Source: Bordetella parapertussis (GTDB lineage: Bacteria > Pseudomonadota > Gammaproteobacteria > Burkholderiales > SG8-41). Taken from it: DNA of 64,000 bases. How positions within the stretch are numbered: position 1 is the stretch's first letter; the number at the start of each line of letters is the position of its first letter. Shown here one piece after another: positions 17,614-27,540 of this stretch. Both the position numbers and the translations under genes were made by a program. The stretch covers positions 32,276 through 96,275 of the forward strand of contig CAMCYP010000010.1 of the NCBI GenBank assembly GCA_945885345.1, written 5' to 3'. The notes under the pieces are model-generated. The model saw nothing but the letters and a program-made list of their open reading frames with translations, ran no database searches and had not been told where the DNA came from.

Positions 17614-20511
17614 ATGAATGCCCCCGTCCAACCCGTGCATTTGCTGCGTTCTTCGCCGGATCGCAGCGCACTGGCGCAGCGGCTGCGCCGTGAATTGCGC
17701 GGCGAGGTGCTGTTTGATGCCGCGTCGCGCGGCCGCTATTCGACCGATGCCTCGATTTACCAGATTGAACCCGTGGGCGTGGTGGTGCCGCGCAACGAGA
17801 ATGACGCGCTGACCGCGCTGCAGATCGCGATGGAAGAGGGCGTGCCGCTGCTGCCGCGCGGCGGCGGTACATCCCAATGCGGCCAGACCGTGGGTGCGGC
17901 GCTGGTGCTGGATGTATCGAAACACCTGAATAAAATCACCGCCTTCGACCGCGACGCACGCACGGTCACCGTGCAGCCAGGCATGGTGCTCGACCATCTG
18001 AATGCCTGGCTGAAACCCTACGGCCTGTGGTTTCCGGTCGATGTGTCGACCAGCGCGCAGGCGACCATCGGCGGCATGGCCGGCAACAATTCCTGCGGTT
18101 CGCGCTCCATCGAATACGGCAACATGGTGCACAACGTGCTGGGCATCGATGCCTGCCTGGCTGACGGCGCGCAGTACCGCTTCGGCGCACTGCCGCAGGA
18201 TCTGGCCGAGCTTGATGCGCCCCGCGGATATCGCGATCTGGTCGAACGCATCACCGGCATCGCGCGCCGCGAAGCCGAGGAGATCGAACACCGTTATCCC
18301 AAAGTACTGCGCCGCGTCGGCGGTTACAACCTCGACATGATGTTGCCGCCGGGCGTGAACATGGCGCATCTGCTGGTGGGCTCCGAGGGTACGCTGGCGT
18401 TTTCGCGGCGCGTCGAACTGCGGTTGTCGGCGCTGCCGAAACATAAAACACTGGGGATCTGTCACTTCCCGACGTTTTACCAGTCGATGGAAGCGCCGCA
18501 GCATATCGTCGGTCTGAAGCCGGCAGCTGTCGAACTGGTCGACAACACCATGATTGCGCTGGCGCGCAGCAATCCTGCTTTCCGTCCCATTGTCGATCAA
18601 TGCGTGAAGGGCGAACCGGCGGCGATCCTGCTGGTGGAGTTTGCCGGCGAAGATCGCGAGGAACAGATCCGCCGCCTGAAACAGCTGGTCGAACTGATGG
18701 CCGACCGCGGCCTGCCGGGCAGCGTGGTTGAAGTCATCGATCCCGCCGTGCAGCGCGAGTTCTGGGAAGTACGCAAGGCCGGGCTCAACATCATGATGTC
18801 GATGAAGGGCGACGGCAAACCGGTGTCCTTTATTGAAGACTGCGCAGTGCCGCTGGAGCACCTCGCCGAATACACCGATCGCCTGACCCAGGTGTTCCAC
18901 AAACACGGCACCAAAGGCACCTGGTATGCGCATGCCTCCGTCGGCTGCCTGCATGTGCGGCCGATCCTCGACATGCGTCGCGACGGCGCACAGAAAATGC
19001 GTGCGATTGCCGAAGAGGCCGCGGCACTGGTGAAGCAATACAAGGGATCGTACTCCGGTGAGCACGGCGACGGGCTGGTGCGTTCGGAATGGATCGCGCC
19101 GTTTTTTGGGCCGAAGTTGACCGGCGCCTTTGAGGAAATCAAGGATCTTTTTGATCCCAGGGGTTTGATGAACCCGGGCAAGATCGTGCGGCCGTCGAAG
19201 CAGGATGACCGTACGCTGTTCCGCTTCAAGCCGGACTATGCCGCGCAACCACCCGCGACCGTGCTCGACTGGTCAGAGTGGGGCGGCCTCGATAAAGCGG
19301 TCGAGATGTGCAACAACAACGGCCATTGCCGCAAGTTCGACGCCGGCACCATGTGCCCGTCGTACCGCGTGACCCGCGAGGAACAGCACCTGACACGTGG
19401 GCGGGCAAATACCTTGCGTCTTGCCCTGTCCGGACAACTCGGCCCTGATGCACTGACTTCGGAGCCGGTGCGCGAGGCGATGGAGCTTTGCGTGTCCTGC
19501 AAAGGCTGCAGGCGCGAATGCCCGACCGGCGTCGACATGGCGAAAATGAAAGTCGAGTTCCTGCACCACTGGCATCGCCACCACGGGCTGACCCTGAAGG
19601 AACGCCTGATTGCGTACCTGCCGCGCTACGCGCCGTGGGCGGCGCGACTGGCGCCGCTGATGAATGTACTGCAACGTCTGGCCAAGCGCTCGCTGGGCTT
19701 CGCTGCGCAACGGTCCTTGCCGGCCTGGCGCAGCGATGCCTTCGTTGCACCTGCTGTTCCGGAAAGCAGTGGCCGCGAAGTGGTGTTGTTCGTCGATACT
19801 TTCAATACCTATTTCGAGCCGGAAAACGCGCGCGCTGCCGTCAGTGTTCTTGAGGCTGCGGGTTATACTGTGCACATGCCGCGTCCCGATGGTGAATCGC
19901 GGCCCTTGTGCTGCGGCCGCACTTTTCTTGCCGGTGGCCTGGTTGATGAGGCACGTGCCGAAGCGCAACGCATGATTGCCACGCTGCAACCCTATATCGC
20001 GCGCGGCGTGCCGGTGGTCGGGCTGGAGCCGTCCTGTCTGTTTTCGCTGCGCGATGAATTCCTGTCGCTGTTGCCGGGCGCCGATGCATCGGCGCTGGCG
20101 CAGCAGGCCTTGCTGTTCGAGGAATTCATTGCCCGTGAGCACGAGGCCGGACGACTGAAACTGAAACTCAAAGCCCTGCCGCAGGTGAAAGCACTGCTGC
20201 ACGGCCATTGTCACCAGAAGGCCTTCGCGGTGATGCCGGCGGTGCGCAAGGCGCTGGCATTGGTGCCGGAGCTGAAAGTGGAGCTGATCGAATCCAGCTG
20301 CTGCGGCATGGCCGGCAGTTTCGGTTACGAGGCCAAACACTACGATGTGTCGATGCGCATGGCGGAGCAATCGCTGCTGCCCAAGGTGCGCGAAGCCGGA
20401 GAGCACACGCTGATCGTCGCCGACGGCACCAGCTGCCGGCACCAGATCCATGACGGCGCAGCGCGCGAGGCGGTGCATGTCGCGCGCGTACTGGCGGCCG
20501 CGCTGGTCTGA
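17614..20511 (+). CDS. FAD-linked 2-hydroxyacid dehydrogenase fused to Fe-S/CCG module (YdiJ/D-2-hydroxyglutarate dehydrogenase-like)
   Basis: A 965-residue fusion. Residues ~35-240 are the FAD-binding PCMH domain (PRGGGTSQCGQTVG) and ~260-530 the FAD-linked oxidase C-terminal domain (ending GEHGDGLVRSEW and LMNPGKIV). Near 626 comes a 4Fe-4S motif, C-x2-C-x2-C-x3-CP. Residues ~720-940 are a heterodisulfide-reductase-like cysteine-rich region with CCG motifs near 766 and 894. This is the layout of YdiJ-type enzymes, which oxidise D-2-hydroxyglutarate or D-lactate-like acids and pass electrons to the respiratory chain. A preceding motif (CNNNGHCRKFD) may hold a second cluster. It follows the GntR gene by 120 bp. 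Confidence 0.88.
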   Translation: MNAPVQPVHLLRSSPDRSALAQRLRRELRGEVLFDAASRGRYSTDASIYQIEPVGVVVPRNENDALTALQIAMEEGVPLLPRGGGTSQCGQTVGAALVLDVSKHLNKITAFDRDARTVTVQPGMVLDHLNAWLKPYGLWFPVDVSTSAQATIGGMAGNNSCGSRSIEYGNMVHNVLGIDACLADGAQYRFGALPQDLAELDAPRGYRDLVERITGIARREAEEIEHRYPKVLRRVGGYNLDMMLPPGVNMAHLLVGSEGTLAFSRRVELRLSALPKHKTLGICHFPTFYQSMEAPQHIVGLKPAAVELVDNTMIALARSNPAFRPIVDQCVKGEPAAILLVEFAGEDREEQIRRLKQLVELMADRGLPGSVVEVIDPAVQREFWEVRKAGLNIMMSMKGDGKPVSFIEDCAVPLEHLAEYTDRLTQVFHKHGTKGTWYAHASVGCLHVRPILDMRRDGAQKMRAIAEEAAALVKQYKGSYSGEHGDGLVRSEWIAPFFGPKLTGAFEEIKDLFDPRGLMNPGKIVRPSKQDDRTLFRFKPDYAAQPPATVLDWSEWGGLDKAVEMCNNNGHCRKFDAGTMCPSYRVTREEQHLTRGRANTLRLALSGQLGPDALTSEPVREAMELCVSCKGCRRECPTGVDMAKMKVEFLHHWHRHHGLTLKERLIAYLPRYAPWAARLAPLMNVLQRLAKRSLGFAAQRSLPAWRSDAFVAPAVPESSGREVVLFVDTFNTYFEPENARAAVSVLEAAGYTVHMPRPDGESRPLCCGRTFLAGGLVDEARAEAQRMIATLQPYIARGVPVVGLEPSCLFSLRDEFLSLLPGADASALAQQALLFEEFIAREHEAGRLKLKLKALPQVKALLHGHCHQKAFAVMPAVRKALALVPELKVELIESSCCGMAGSFGYEAKHYDVSMRMAEQSLLPKVREAGEHTLIVADGTSCRHQIHDGAAREAVHVARVLAAALV

Positions 20512-20518
20512 TGTGCGC

Positions 20519-22540
<2,022 letters not shown>

Positions 22541-22543
<3 letters not shown>

Positions 22544-22574
22544 GGACCAACGGACTTTTAATCGCGGTCCTTTA
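22541..22574 (+). terminator. Weak hairpin after the ABC gene
   Basis: AAGGACC (22542-22548) pairs with GGTCCTT (22566-22572) across a 17-base loop, followed by only a short T run. It overlaps the stop codon region and may terminate the dehydrogenase-ABC transcript weakly. Confidence 0.3.
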
Positions 22575-22612
22575 TATCATCAGCCAGATTTATCATTAAG
22601 TGCGCCGGGCCT

Positions 22613-23278
22613 TCAGAAATTCTTGCGATAGCCGATGAAAACGCCTCCGAAGGGCACTAAGATAATGCTTTGATTGCGCTGATGCATCAGGTAACCCGTG
22701 CCGGCACCAAGCAACGCGCCAGCGATCACATCCGATTGCCAGTGTGCCCGGACTTTCATACGAGCCTCGGCATCGTAAATAAGCGTTGCAGCCGCTACTC
22801 CGACCAAAGCCGGATTTTCGCGACCGTATTCCAATACAAACGGTGTAAATATGGCCGCAACGTTTGCCACCTCGCCGCTGGGAAAGCTGCGATGGCCGGT
22901 ACCTTGAAAAAATTTTGCTGCATCAGGCGTTTCTGTAGGGCGCTCACGTGAAAAGGCTATCTTGCCGGCCTGTGCCAGCGTAGCGGTGATCAACATTGAA
23001 TCAAGCGATTGCCATGCCGTGCGCCCGAGGCGACTTTCGCTGCCTTCGTAAATCGCCAGTGAGCCAACTCCTGCGACAAGGGCGTACTGCAACCCCATCT
23101 GAGTACTACGCTTGTAGATTCCGTCGTATTTTGGGGAAAGGCGATGATCAATTTCGAACGGACCGTTGTTATCGTTGGCGCGAACGACCGTCGTACTGCC
23201 CAATAGTAATAAAACAAGAGAAAACTGAAAACAGTGGAGGATAAAATAAGGCCGACATGGTCCAATCCACATGCGCAA
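22613..23278 (-). CDS. PAP2-superfamily membrane protein with altered PSGH motif
   Basis: A 221-residue protein with an N-terminal hydrophobic segment (residues 12-33) and several further helices. Phosphatase motif 1 is intact as K106-x6-R113-P114. Motif 3 keeps Arg173, His179 and Asp183 (R-x5-H-x3-D) but has Ala in place of its Ser. Motif 2 reads F-P-S-G-E, so the conserved histidine of PSGH is Glu136. PAP2 enzymes dephosphorylate lipid phosphates such as undecaprenyl pyrophosphate at the membrane. The gene and its flanks are visibly less GC-rich than neighbouring genes, which may indicate acquisition from elsewhere. Confidence 0.75.
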   Translation of the reverse strand: MRMWIGPCRPYFILHCFQFSLVLLLLGSTTVVRANDNNGPFEIDHRLSPKYDGIYKRSTQMGLQYALVAGVGSLAIYEGSESRLGRTAWQSLDSMLITATLAQAGKIAFSRERPTETPDAAKFFQGTGHRSFPSGEVANVAAIFTPFVLEYGRENPALVGVAAATLIYDAEARMKVRAHWQSDVIAGALLGAGTGYLMHQRNQSIILVPFGGVFIGYRKNF

Positions 23279-23699
23279 TACCCCTCGACCTGACTACGTC
23301 AAAACGGTTAATGACTCGTCATAGTTTCAGCGCACTGGTGTCAATAATTTGTTAATACGATGTGAAAGATATGTGCATTTGGCCGTTTGAAAACCGCTAC
23401 TTAATTGCTGTCCCGGCAGGCTATTTTCGCGCCAAATTCTATGAGGGAAAACCCGCCCCGCTTTGGGTCGAAGGTCGTTATGCAATACCCGCTTGTTTAC
23501 GCGCTGAAAACATAGGGAGCATGTATGAATCTCAGCGAGCGTTGGCGTGTATTGGCTAGCGAGGGTGGGCAACGTTCGCTATTAAACGACTACTTACTTC
23601 AACTTTTAATCCGTTGCTTGCAAGTTCAAATTCCGCACCACTTGCCAATTCGAAACAAGGAGCTAGCCTAAAAGAGGCTCTTTTTTGCGTTGGAATCCC
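23279..23699. other. 420-bp low-GC gap with no convincing gene
   Basis: This stretch is clearly more AT-rich than its surroundings. A short frame with a GTG start (23362-23559, +, 65 codons) has no recognisable motif, no clear ribosome binding site and an overlapping antisense frame of similar length, so I do not call it. The only strong signal is a terminator at 23665-23686 on the plus strand, which suggests that something short is transcribed rightward here. Confidence 0.5.
23665..23686 (+). terminator. Rho-independent terminator
   Basis: AGCCT (23665-23669), loop AAAAG, AGGCT (23675-23679), then C and six T residues. The stem is perfect and the T run lies on the plus strand. It converges on the end of the DUF1801 gene (stop at 23700), which reads the other way. 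No clear plus-strand gene precedes it. Confidence 0.65.
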
Positions 23700-24113
23700 T
23701 CAGGACTTCGCTTTCTTCGATGATTTCGACTTGCCAGCACTATTGAGCGCAATCGCCTGAAGAATGAGTGCCTTGAAGGCAGACTCGTCGACTTCCTCTC
23801 CTTCGTGGATGTCGATTGCGCGGCGTACTTTTCCGTCGAGACTCGAGTTGAAAAGGTGCGCCGGATCTTTCAGGGACGCGCCCCTGGCGAAGGTCAGCTT
23901 CACCACATTCTTGTAGGATTCACCGGTGCAGATGATGCCGTCGTGCGACCAGACCGGTGTGCCCATCCATTTCCACTCCTCGACGACGTCCGGATCCGCT
24001 TTCTTGATGAGCCGGCGCATTCTGTCGAGGGTTTTTCCGCGCCAGTCGCTGAGACTGGCGATTTTTTTCGAGATCAGCGTTGATGCCGACTGGCTCGTGA
24101 CCGGTTTTTTCAT
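23700..24113 (-). CDS. DUF1801-domain protein (YdhG-like)
   Basis: A 137-residue cytoplasmic protein of the DUF1801 fold. The family pattern is visible: W-R-x-x-T-L-D-R-M-R near 24-35, the EEWKWMGTPVWSHDGIICTGES segment near 44-66, and KVVKLTFARGA with a following DPAHLFNSSLDGKVRRAIDI. Members are related to the frataxin-like fold of Fra/YdhG proteins, but their function is not established. The C-terminus is Lys/Ser rich. It lies 24 bp downstream of the enolase-superfamily gene on the same strand. Confidence 0.8.
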   Translation of the reverse strand: MKKPVTSQSASTLISKKIASLSDWRGKTLDRMRRLIKKADPDVVEEWKWMGTPVWSHDGIICTGESYKNVVKLTFARGASLKDPAHLFNSSLDGKVRRAIDIHEGEEVDESAFKALILQAIALNSAGKSKSSKKAKS

Positions 24114-24137
24114 GGAACGGAATCTTTATGCGGTTGA

Positions 24138-25244
24138 TCAGACTTCCCGCGTATAGCGCCGTACCTTCGCTTCGTCCACGCGTATCCCCAACCCCGGCCC
24201 AGTCGGCACATTGACGAATCCACCGGTCAGTGCAATCGGTTCGGCGACCAGGTCGTCGGACAGATAAGGACTCGACAGACTGACGCCCCAGTCCAGTGAC
24301 GGAATCGCTGCGGCGAGATGCAGCAGGCCAGCGCTGGCGATGCCGGCTTCGGCGATTTTGCAGGCGAGGTTGACCTTCATATCCAGCTTTTCGCACAGCA
24401 TCGCGGCATCGTGCACCACCTGCAGGCCGCCGAGCTTGATGGTTTTCAGGCTGGCGCCGTGTGCGGCTTTCATGTCGTGGTGGCGTTGCAGATCGTCGAG
24501 GCTGTGCAGGCCTTCATCGACGCCGATCTTGACGCGGCTGGCCGCGGCGACGCGTGCCATGCCGGCAACGTCATGCGCGGCGACGGGTTGTTCGAAAAAT
24601 TCGATGCGGGTGTCGGCGATGCCTTTGACAAAACGGATCGCTTCGTCTGGCGTCCAGGCCTGGTTGGCATCGGCGCAGATCAGAATGTCGTTACTTTTTA
24701 CCGAAGCGGCGACGGCACGCGCACGTTCGGCATCGGCTTCGGGTGTGCTGACACCGACCTTGATCTTGATTGCGACATAGCCTTCGTCCAACCGCTTTTT
24801 GGTTTCTGCGATGTCGCCTTCGGTGCTGCCGGTGCCGATCAGGCGCAGCGCGGGAATACGCATGCGCCGCGCGCCGCCGAGCAGTTCATAAACGGGTTTG
24901 CCTTTGGCCTGTCCCAGCGCATCGAACAGCGCCATTTCAATTGCGGCCTTGGCGCCGTTGTTGCCGTAGAGATATTGTCCGGCGCGGTGCATCGCCGCGG
25001 CGATGTCATCGGCGGGCATGCCCTCGAGTTTGTCGGCGAGGTAACGCACCGCAGCGACCATGCTGCCCGGGGTTTCGCCGGTCATGGTCGGCGCCGAAGC
25101 GGCTTCGCCCCAGCCGATGATGCCGTCGCTGGTTTCAATGCGCGCCAATATGTTTTCGGCATGGAGTATTTGCTCGAACGACATTTTCACCGGCTTGATC
25201 ATCGGCAGGCTGACGGCGATGGGCTGGATGTGTTTGATGCGCAT
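24138..25244 (-). CDS. Enolase-superfamily enzyme, muconate-lactonizing/dipeptide-epimerase type
   Basis: A 368-residue protein starting at MRIKHIQPIAV; the ATG at 25301 would add a run of 19 residues without family character. The N-terminal capping domain is followed by a beta-barrel with the muconate-lactonizing subgroup residues: Lys160-x-Lys162 (AIKIK), metal ligands Asp192 (CADANQ), Glu218 (FFEQP) and Asp243 (GVDEG), and Lys270 in the T-I-K-L-G-G segment. Such enzymes abstract an alpha proton next to a carboxylate, for cycloisomerisation, epimerisation or dehydration. The specific substrate is unknown. A Bug receptor is encoded just upstream, and in Burkholderiales such pairs may reflect uptake and use of the same acid. 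Confidence 0.85.
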   Translation of the reverse strand: MRIKHIQPIAVSLPMIKPVKMSFEQILHAENILARIETSDGIIGWGEAASAPTMTGETPGSMVAAVRYLADKLEGMPADDIAAAMHRAGQYLYGNNGAKAAIEMALFDALGQAKGKPVYELLGGARRMRIPALRLIGTGSTEGDIAETKKRLDEGYVAIKIKVGVSTPEADAERARAVAASVKSNDILICADANQAWTPDEAIRFVKGIADTRIEFFEQPVAAHDVAGMARVAAASRVKIGVDEGLHSLDDLQRHHDMKAAHGASLKTIKLGGLQVVHDAAMLCEKLDMKVNLACKIAEAGIASAGLLHLAAAIPSLDWGVSLSSPYLSDDLVAEPIALTGGFVNVPTGPGLGIRVDEAKVRRYTREV

Positions 25245-25255
25245 GATTAATTTCG

Positions 25256-25279
25256 AAAAAAGCGGCGCCTGAGCGCCGC
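25256..25279 (-). terminator. Rho-independent terminator after the Bug gene
   Basis: Read on the minus strand, GCGGCGC, loop TCAG, GCGCCGC and then six T residues. The seven-pair GC stem is perfect. It lies between the Bug receptor stop (25327) and the enolase-superfamily start (25244), so these two leftward genes are probably separate transcripts or are differentially expressed. Confidence 0.8.
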
Positions 25280-25326
25280 GATAAATATCAAATAAAATCA
25301 ATAACTTATATGAATTCTATCGGTAC

Positions 25327-26283
25327 TCAGAGTTTACCGATTTTCTGCACGGCTTTGGCCATGCGTTTGTAATCGGCATCAAAGAACGTCTTGAATTCCG
25401 CTGTATCGCGATAATCGGGGACGACTTTTACCTTGTCCAGGGCTTCCTTGAACGCCGGATCGGCGGCGGCCTTGCGTATCAGATCACGCAACTGCGTCAG
25501 TGTGGCGTCGGGGATGCCGGCCGCCGTGAACACGCCGACCCAGAGATAGGCTTCGAGGTCGATGCCTTGCTCCTTGAACGTCTGTGTATCGGGGAATGAC
25601 GGATGCCGTTTCATGCCGGTGTTGCCGATGGCTTTCAGCTTGCCGGATACCACGTACGGATACACCGCTGCCGGGCCGCTGGCCGTGGCATCGACATGGC
25701 CACCCAGGGCCTGGGTGATGGCCGGGCCGCCGCCGGTGGTCGGTACATGACGCATCTTGATGCCCATCGCGTCGATGAACATTTCAAACGGCACATGGGT
25801 AATGCCGTACGGGCCTGAGGAGGAGAAGGTGCTGGTGCCGCTGGCTTTTTTGACGATCGCGGCGAACTCCTTGCCGGTTTTCGCCGGCACCGACGGATGC
25901 ACCACCATGATCAGCGGATCCGCACTCATCAGCGCCACCGGCTGAATCTGCGCCAGCGTGTACGGCGACTTGATGCCGTAGAGTTTGTCTTTCTCGATGA
26001 CCAGGTAAATGTTCGGCGTGGTGATCAGCAGCGTGTGGCCGTCGGCGGGCTGGCCGGCGACGTAGGCGGTACCCACGGCGGCGGTGCCGCCGGAACGGTT
26101 GACCACCGGTGCCGGCTGTTTGGTCAGGCGTTCGATGACGGCCGACAGCGGCTGGGCATGGATCTGGTTCATGCCGCCCGGCGGGTTCGGCACGACGACG
26201 GTTATGGCCTTGTTCGGGAAACCCTGCGCGTGCGCGGCAAACGGGGCAGCGGCGCAGGCAACGGCGATCAGCAATCGTTTCAT
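25327..26283 (-). CDS. Bug-family periplasmic receptor
   Basis: A 318-residue solute-binding protein with a signal peptide (MKRLLIAVACAAAPFAAHAQ) and a strong GGAGGAGTT ribosome binding site before the ATG. The mature start, FPNKAITVVVPNPPGGMNQIH, matches the Bug family, but the ligand loop reads P-N-P-P-G-G rather than P-F-A-P-G-G as in the first receptor of this window. The rest follows the two-lobed Bug pattern (MSADPLIMVVHPSVPAKTGKEF). The ligand is probably a carboxylate. It is followed by a strong terminator, so it may be expressed alone. Confidence 0.9.
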   Translation of the reverse strand: MKRLLIAVACAAAPFAAHAQGFPNKAITVVVPNPPGGMNQIHAQPLSAVIERLTKQPAPVVNRSGGTAAVGTAYVAGQPADGHTLLITTPNIYLVIEKDKLYGIKSPYTLAQIQPVALMSADPLIMVVHPSVPAKTGKEFAAIVKKASGTSTFSSSGPYGITHVPFEMFIDAMGIKMRHVPTTGGGPAITQALGGHVDATASGPAAVYPYVVSGKLKAIGNTGMKRHPSFPDTQTFKEQGIDLEAYLWVGVFTAAGIPDATLTQLRDLIRKAAADPAFKEALDKVKVVPDYRDTAEFKTFFDADYKRMAKAVQKIGKL

Positions 26284-26311
26284 CGTGAACTCCTCCAGAA
26301 AGAATGGAAAC

Positions 26312-26374
26312 GTGATTCGGGAACGTGGTTCGGGAACGTGATTCGGGAACGTGATGCGGGAACGGTGATGCGGG
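26312..26374. repeat. 13-bp tandem repeat array
   Basis: Four consecutive 13-bp units of the form GTGATTCGGGAAC (positions 26312, 26325, 26338 and 26351; units differ at one or two bases), followed by a degenerate fifth unit. It lies about 30 bp upstream of the Bug start codon, within the leader or promoter of that gene. Confidence 0.85.
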
Positions 26375-26581
26375 TCGGGAAGCGTCGTGCGCGCATCCTG
26401 TTTTGTGATTATTGTTATTGCCGAAAAACGTTAAACCCATATCCACAGGGTGTCAACTTGCGTAGACCGGCAATAGCCCCGGCCCTGTCAAGCAGTTGGC
26501 AATGCGGTGCAACTTGGTTAGCCTACGCGGGTAAAGTGCAGGGCGAAATGCGCGTCAACCAGCGCGCGCGCAGAACCAATT

Positions 26582-26601
26582 TCAGGACTCATCAGGACTC
26601 A
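26582..26601. repeat. 10-bp exact tandem duplication
   Basis: TCAGGACTCA occurs twice in direct tandem just upstream of the hydroxyacyl-CoA dehydrogenase gene. It could be a regulator site or a slippage product. Confidence 0.7.
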
Positions 26602-26622
26602 TTTCGGTACAATCATCAGGCA

Positions 26623-27540
26623 ATGACCAAAAAAATCAATTCAATCCTGATCTACGGCTATGGCGTGATGGGCCGCGGTGTGGCCAGCACCTTTGCCAAA
26701 CATGGTTTCGACACGACGGTGCGCAGCAGCCGCGCCGCGTCACTGAAGGATCTGCCGCCGGGCGTGCGCGCCGTCGACAAACTGCCGGCGACACCGCCGG
26801 ACCTGGTGCTGGAGCTGGTGCCGGAGGATGTCGCCACCAAGCAGGCGGTTTACAAGGAGCTCGAGGCAACCTGGCCGGGCGCCGATTACCTGATCGCCAC
26901 CGGGACTTCGGGGCTTGACCTGGTCGAACTGGCGAAACCGCTGAAACACCCGGAGCGTTTTCTCGGCCTGCACTATTTCATGCCCGCCGACCAGGCGCTG
27001 GTAGTGGAAGTGATGGCGGGACCGCAGACACCGCCGGCATTGGTGGATATCGCGGCAGAAGCGCTGCGCCGTTCGGGCAAGGAGCCGGTGGTCTTGTACA
27101 AACCCATCGTTGGTTTCCTGGTCAACCGCCTGCAGCACGCGATCCTGCACGAAGCGTATTACCTCATTGAGAAAGGCGTTGCCAGTGCCGCCGATATCGA
27201 CCATGCCGCGCGCCGCATGCTCGCGCCGCGCATGTGCATCACCGGCCTGATTGAGCAGAAGGACATCAGCGGCCTCGGCATCCATGCCGGTGCGCAAGCC
27301 TCCATCGTGCCTGAACTGTTCCACAACCACATGCCGAATCCGATGCTGCAATCCATGGTCAAGGACGGTGAGACCGGGGCCGCGGCGGGCAAAGGTTTTT
27401 ATGACTGGGCCGGCTGTGATGTCGAAGCAGCGCGCAAACAGTCATCGGCTCAGCTCGCCAAACTCACCGAATACCTTGATTCCGGCGTGAACGCGCCGGC
27501 GCCGCGCACCCAGCCCAAGCCGCGAGATCCGCGGCGTTGA
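26623..27540 (+). CDS. 3-Hydroxyacyl-CoA dehydrogenase-family protein (short form)
   Basis: A 305-residue protein starting at MTKKINSILIYG. The N-terminal Rossmann fold has G-Y-G-V-M-G (residues ~11-16), the GxGxMG motif of 3-hydroxyacyl-CoA dehydrogenases. The catalytic-histidine region appears as GLHYFMPADQALVVEVM, and the C-terminal helical domain as KPIVGFLVNRLQHAILHEAYYLIEKGVASAADID. It would oxidise a 3-hydroxyacyl-CoA or a related hydroxy-acid with NAD. The C-terminus ends in a Pro/Arg-rich tail. The stop overlaps the TTG start of the downstream azlC gene (TTGA), suggesting translational coupling even though the products look unrelated. Confidence 0.85.
   Translation: MTKKINSILIYGYGVMGRGVASTFAKHGFDTTVRSSRAASLKDLPPGVRAVDKLPATPPDLVLELVPEDVATKQAVYKELEATWPGADYLIATGTSGLDLVELAKPLKHPERFLGLHYFMPADQALVVEVMAGPQTPPALVDIAAEALRRSGKEPVVLYKPIVGFLVNRLQHAILHEAYYLIEKGVASAADIDHAARRMLAPRMCITGLIEQKDISGLGIHAGAQASIVPELFHNHMPNPMLQSMVKDGETGAAAGKGFYDWAGCDVEAARKQSSAQLAKLTEYLDSGVNAPAPRTQPKPRDPRR

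Larger units (their letters stand above)
26284..26622. other. 340-bp divergent intergenic region
   Basis: The gap between the leftward Bug gene and the rightward dehydrogenase gene. It holds a 13-bp tandem repeat (26312-26374) and a 10-bp exact tandem repeat (26582-26601). A TACAAT box at 26608-26613 resembles a -10 element but lies only about 10 bp before the ATG. No gene is apparent. Confidence 0.5.

Noticed and set aside
17566..19248. Long minus-strand open frame opposite the FAD/Fe-S dehydrogenase
   Set aside because: It is an antisense shadow of a well-supported gene in GC-rich DNA and contains no recognisable domain.
23362..23559. Possible small plus-strand gene with GTG start before the terminator
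   Set aside because: No ribosome binding site, no motif, and a minus-strand frame of similar length covers the same bases; kept only as a possible transcript.
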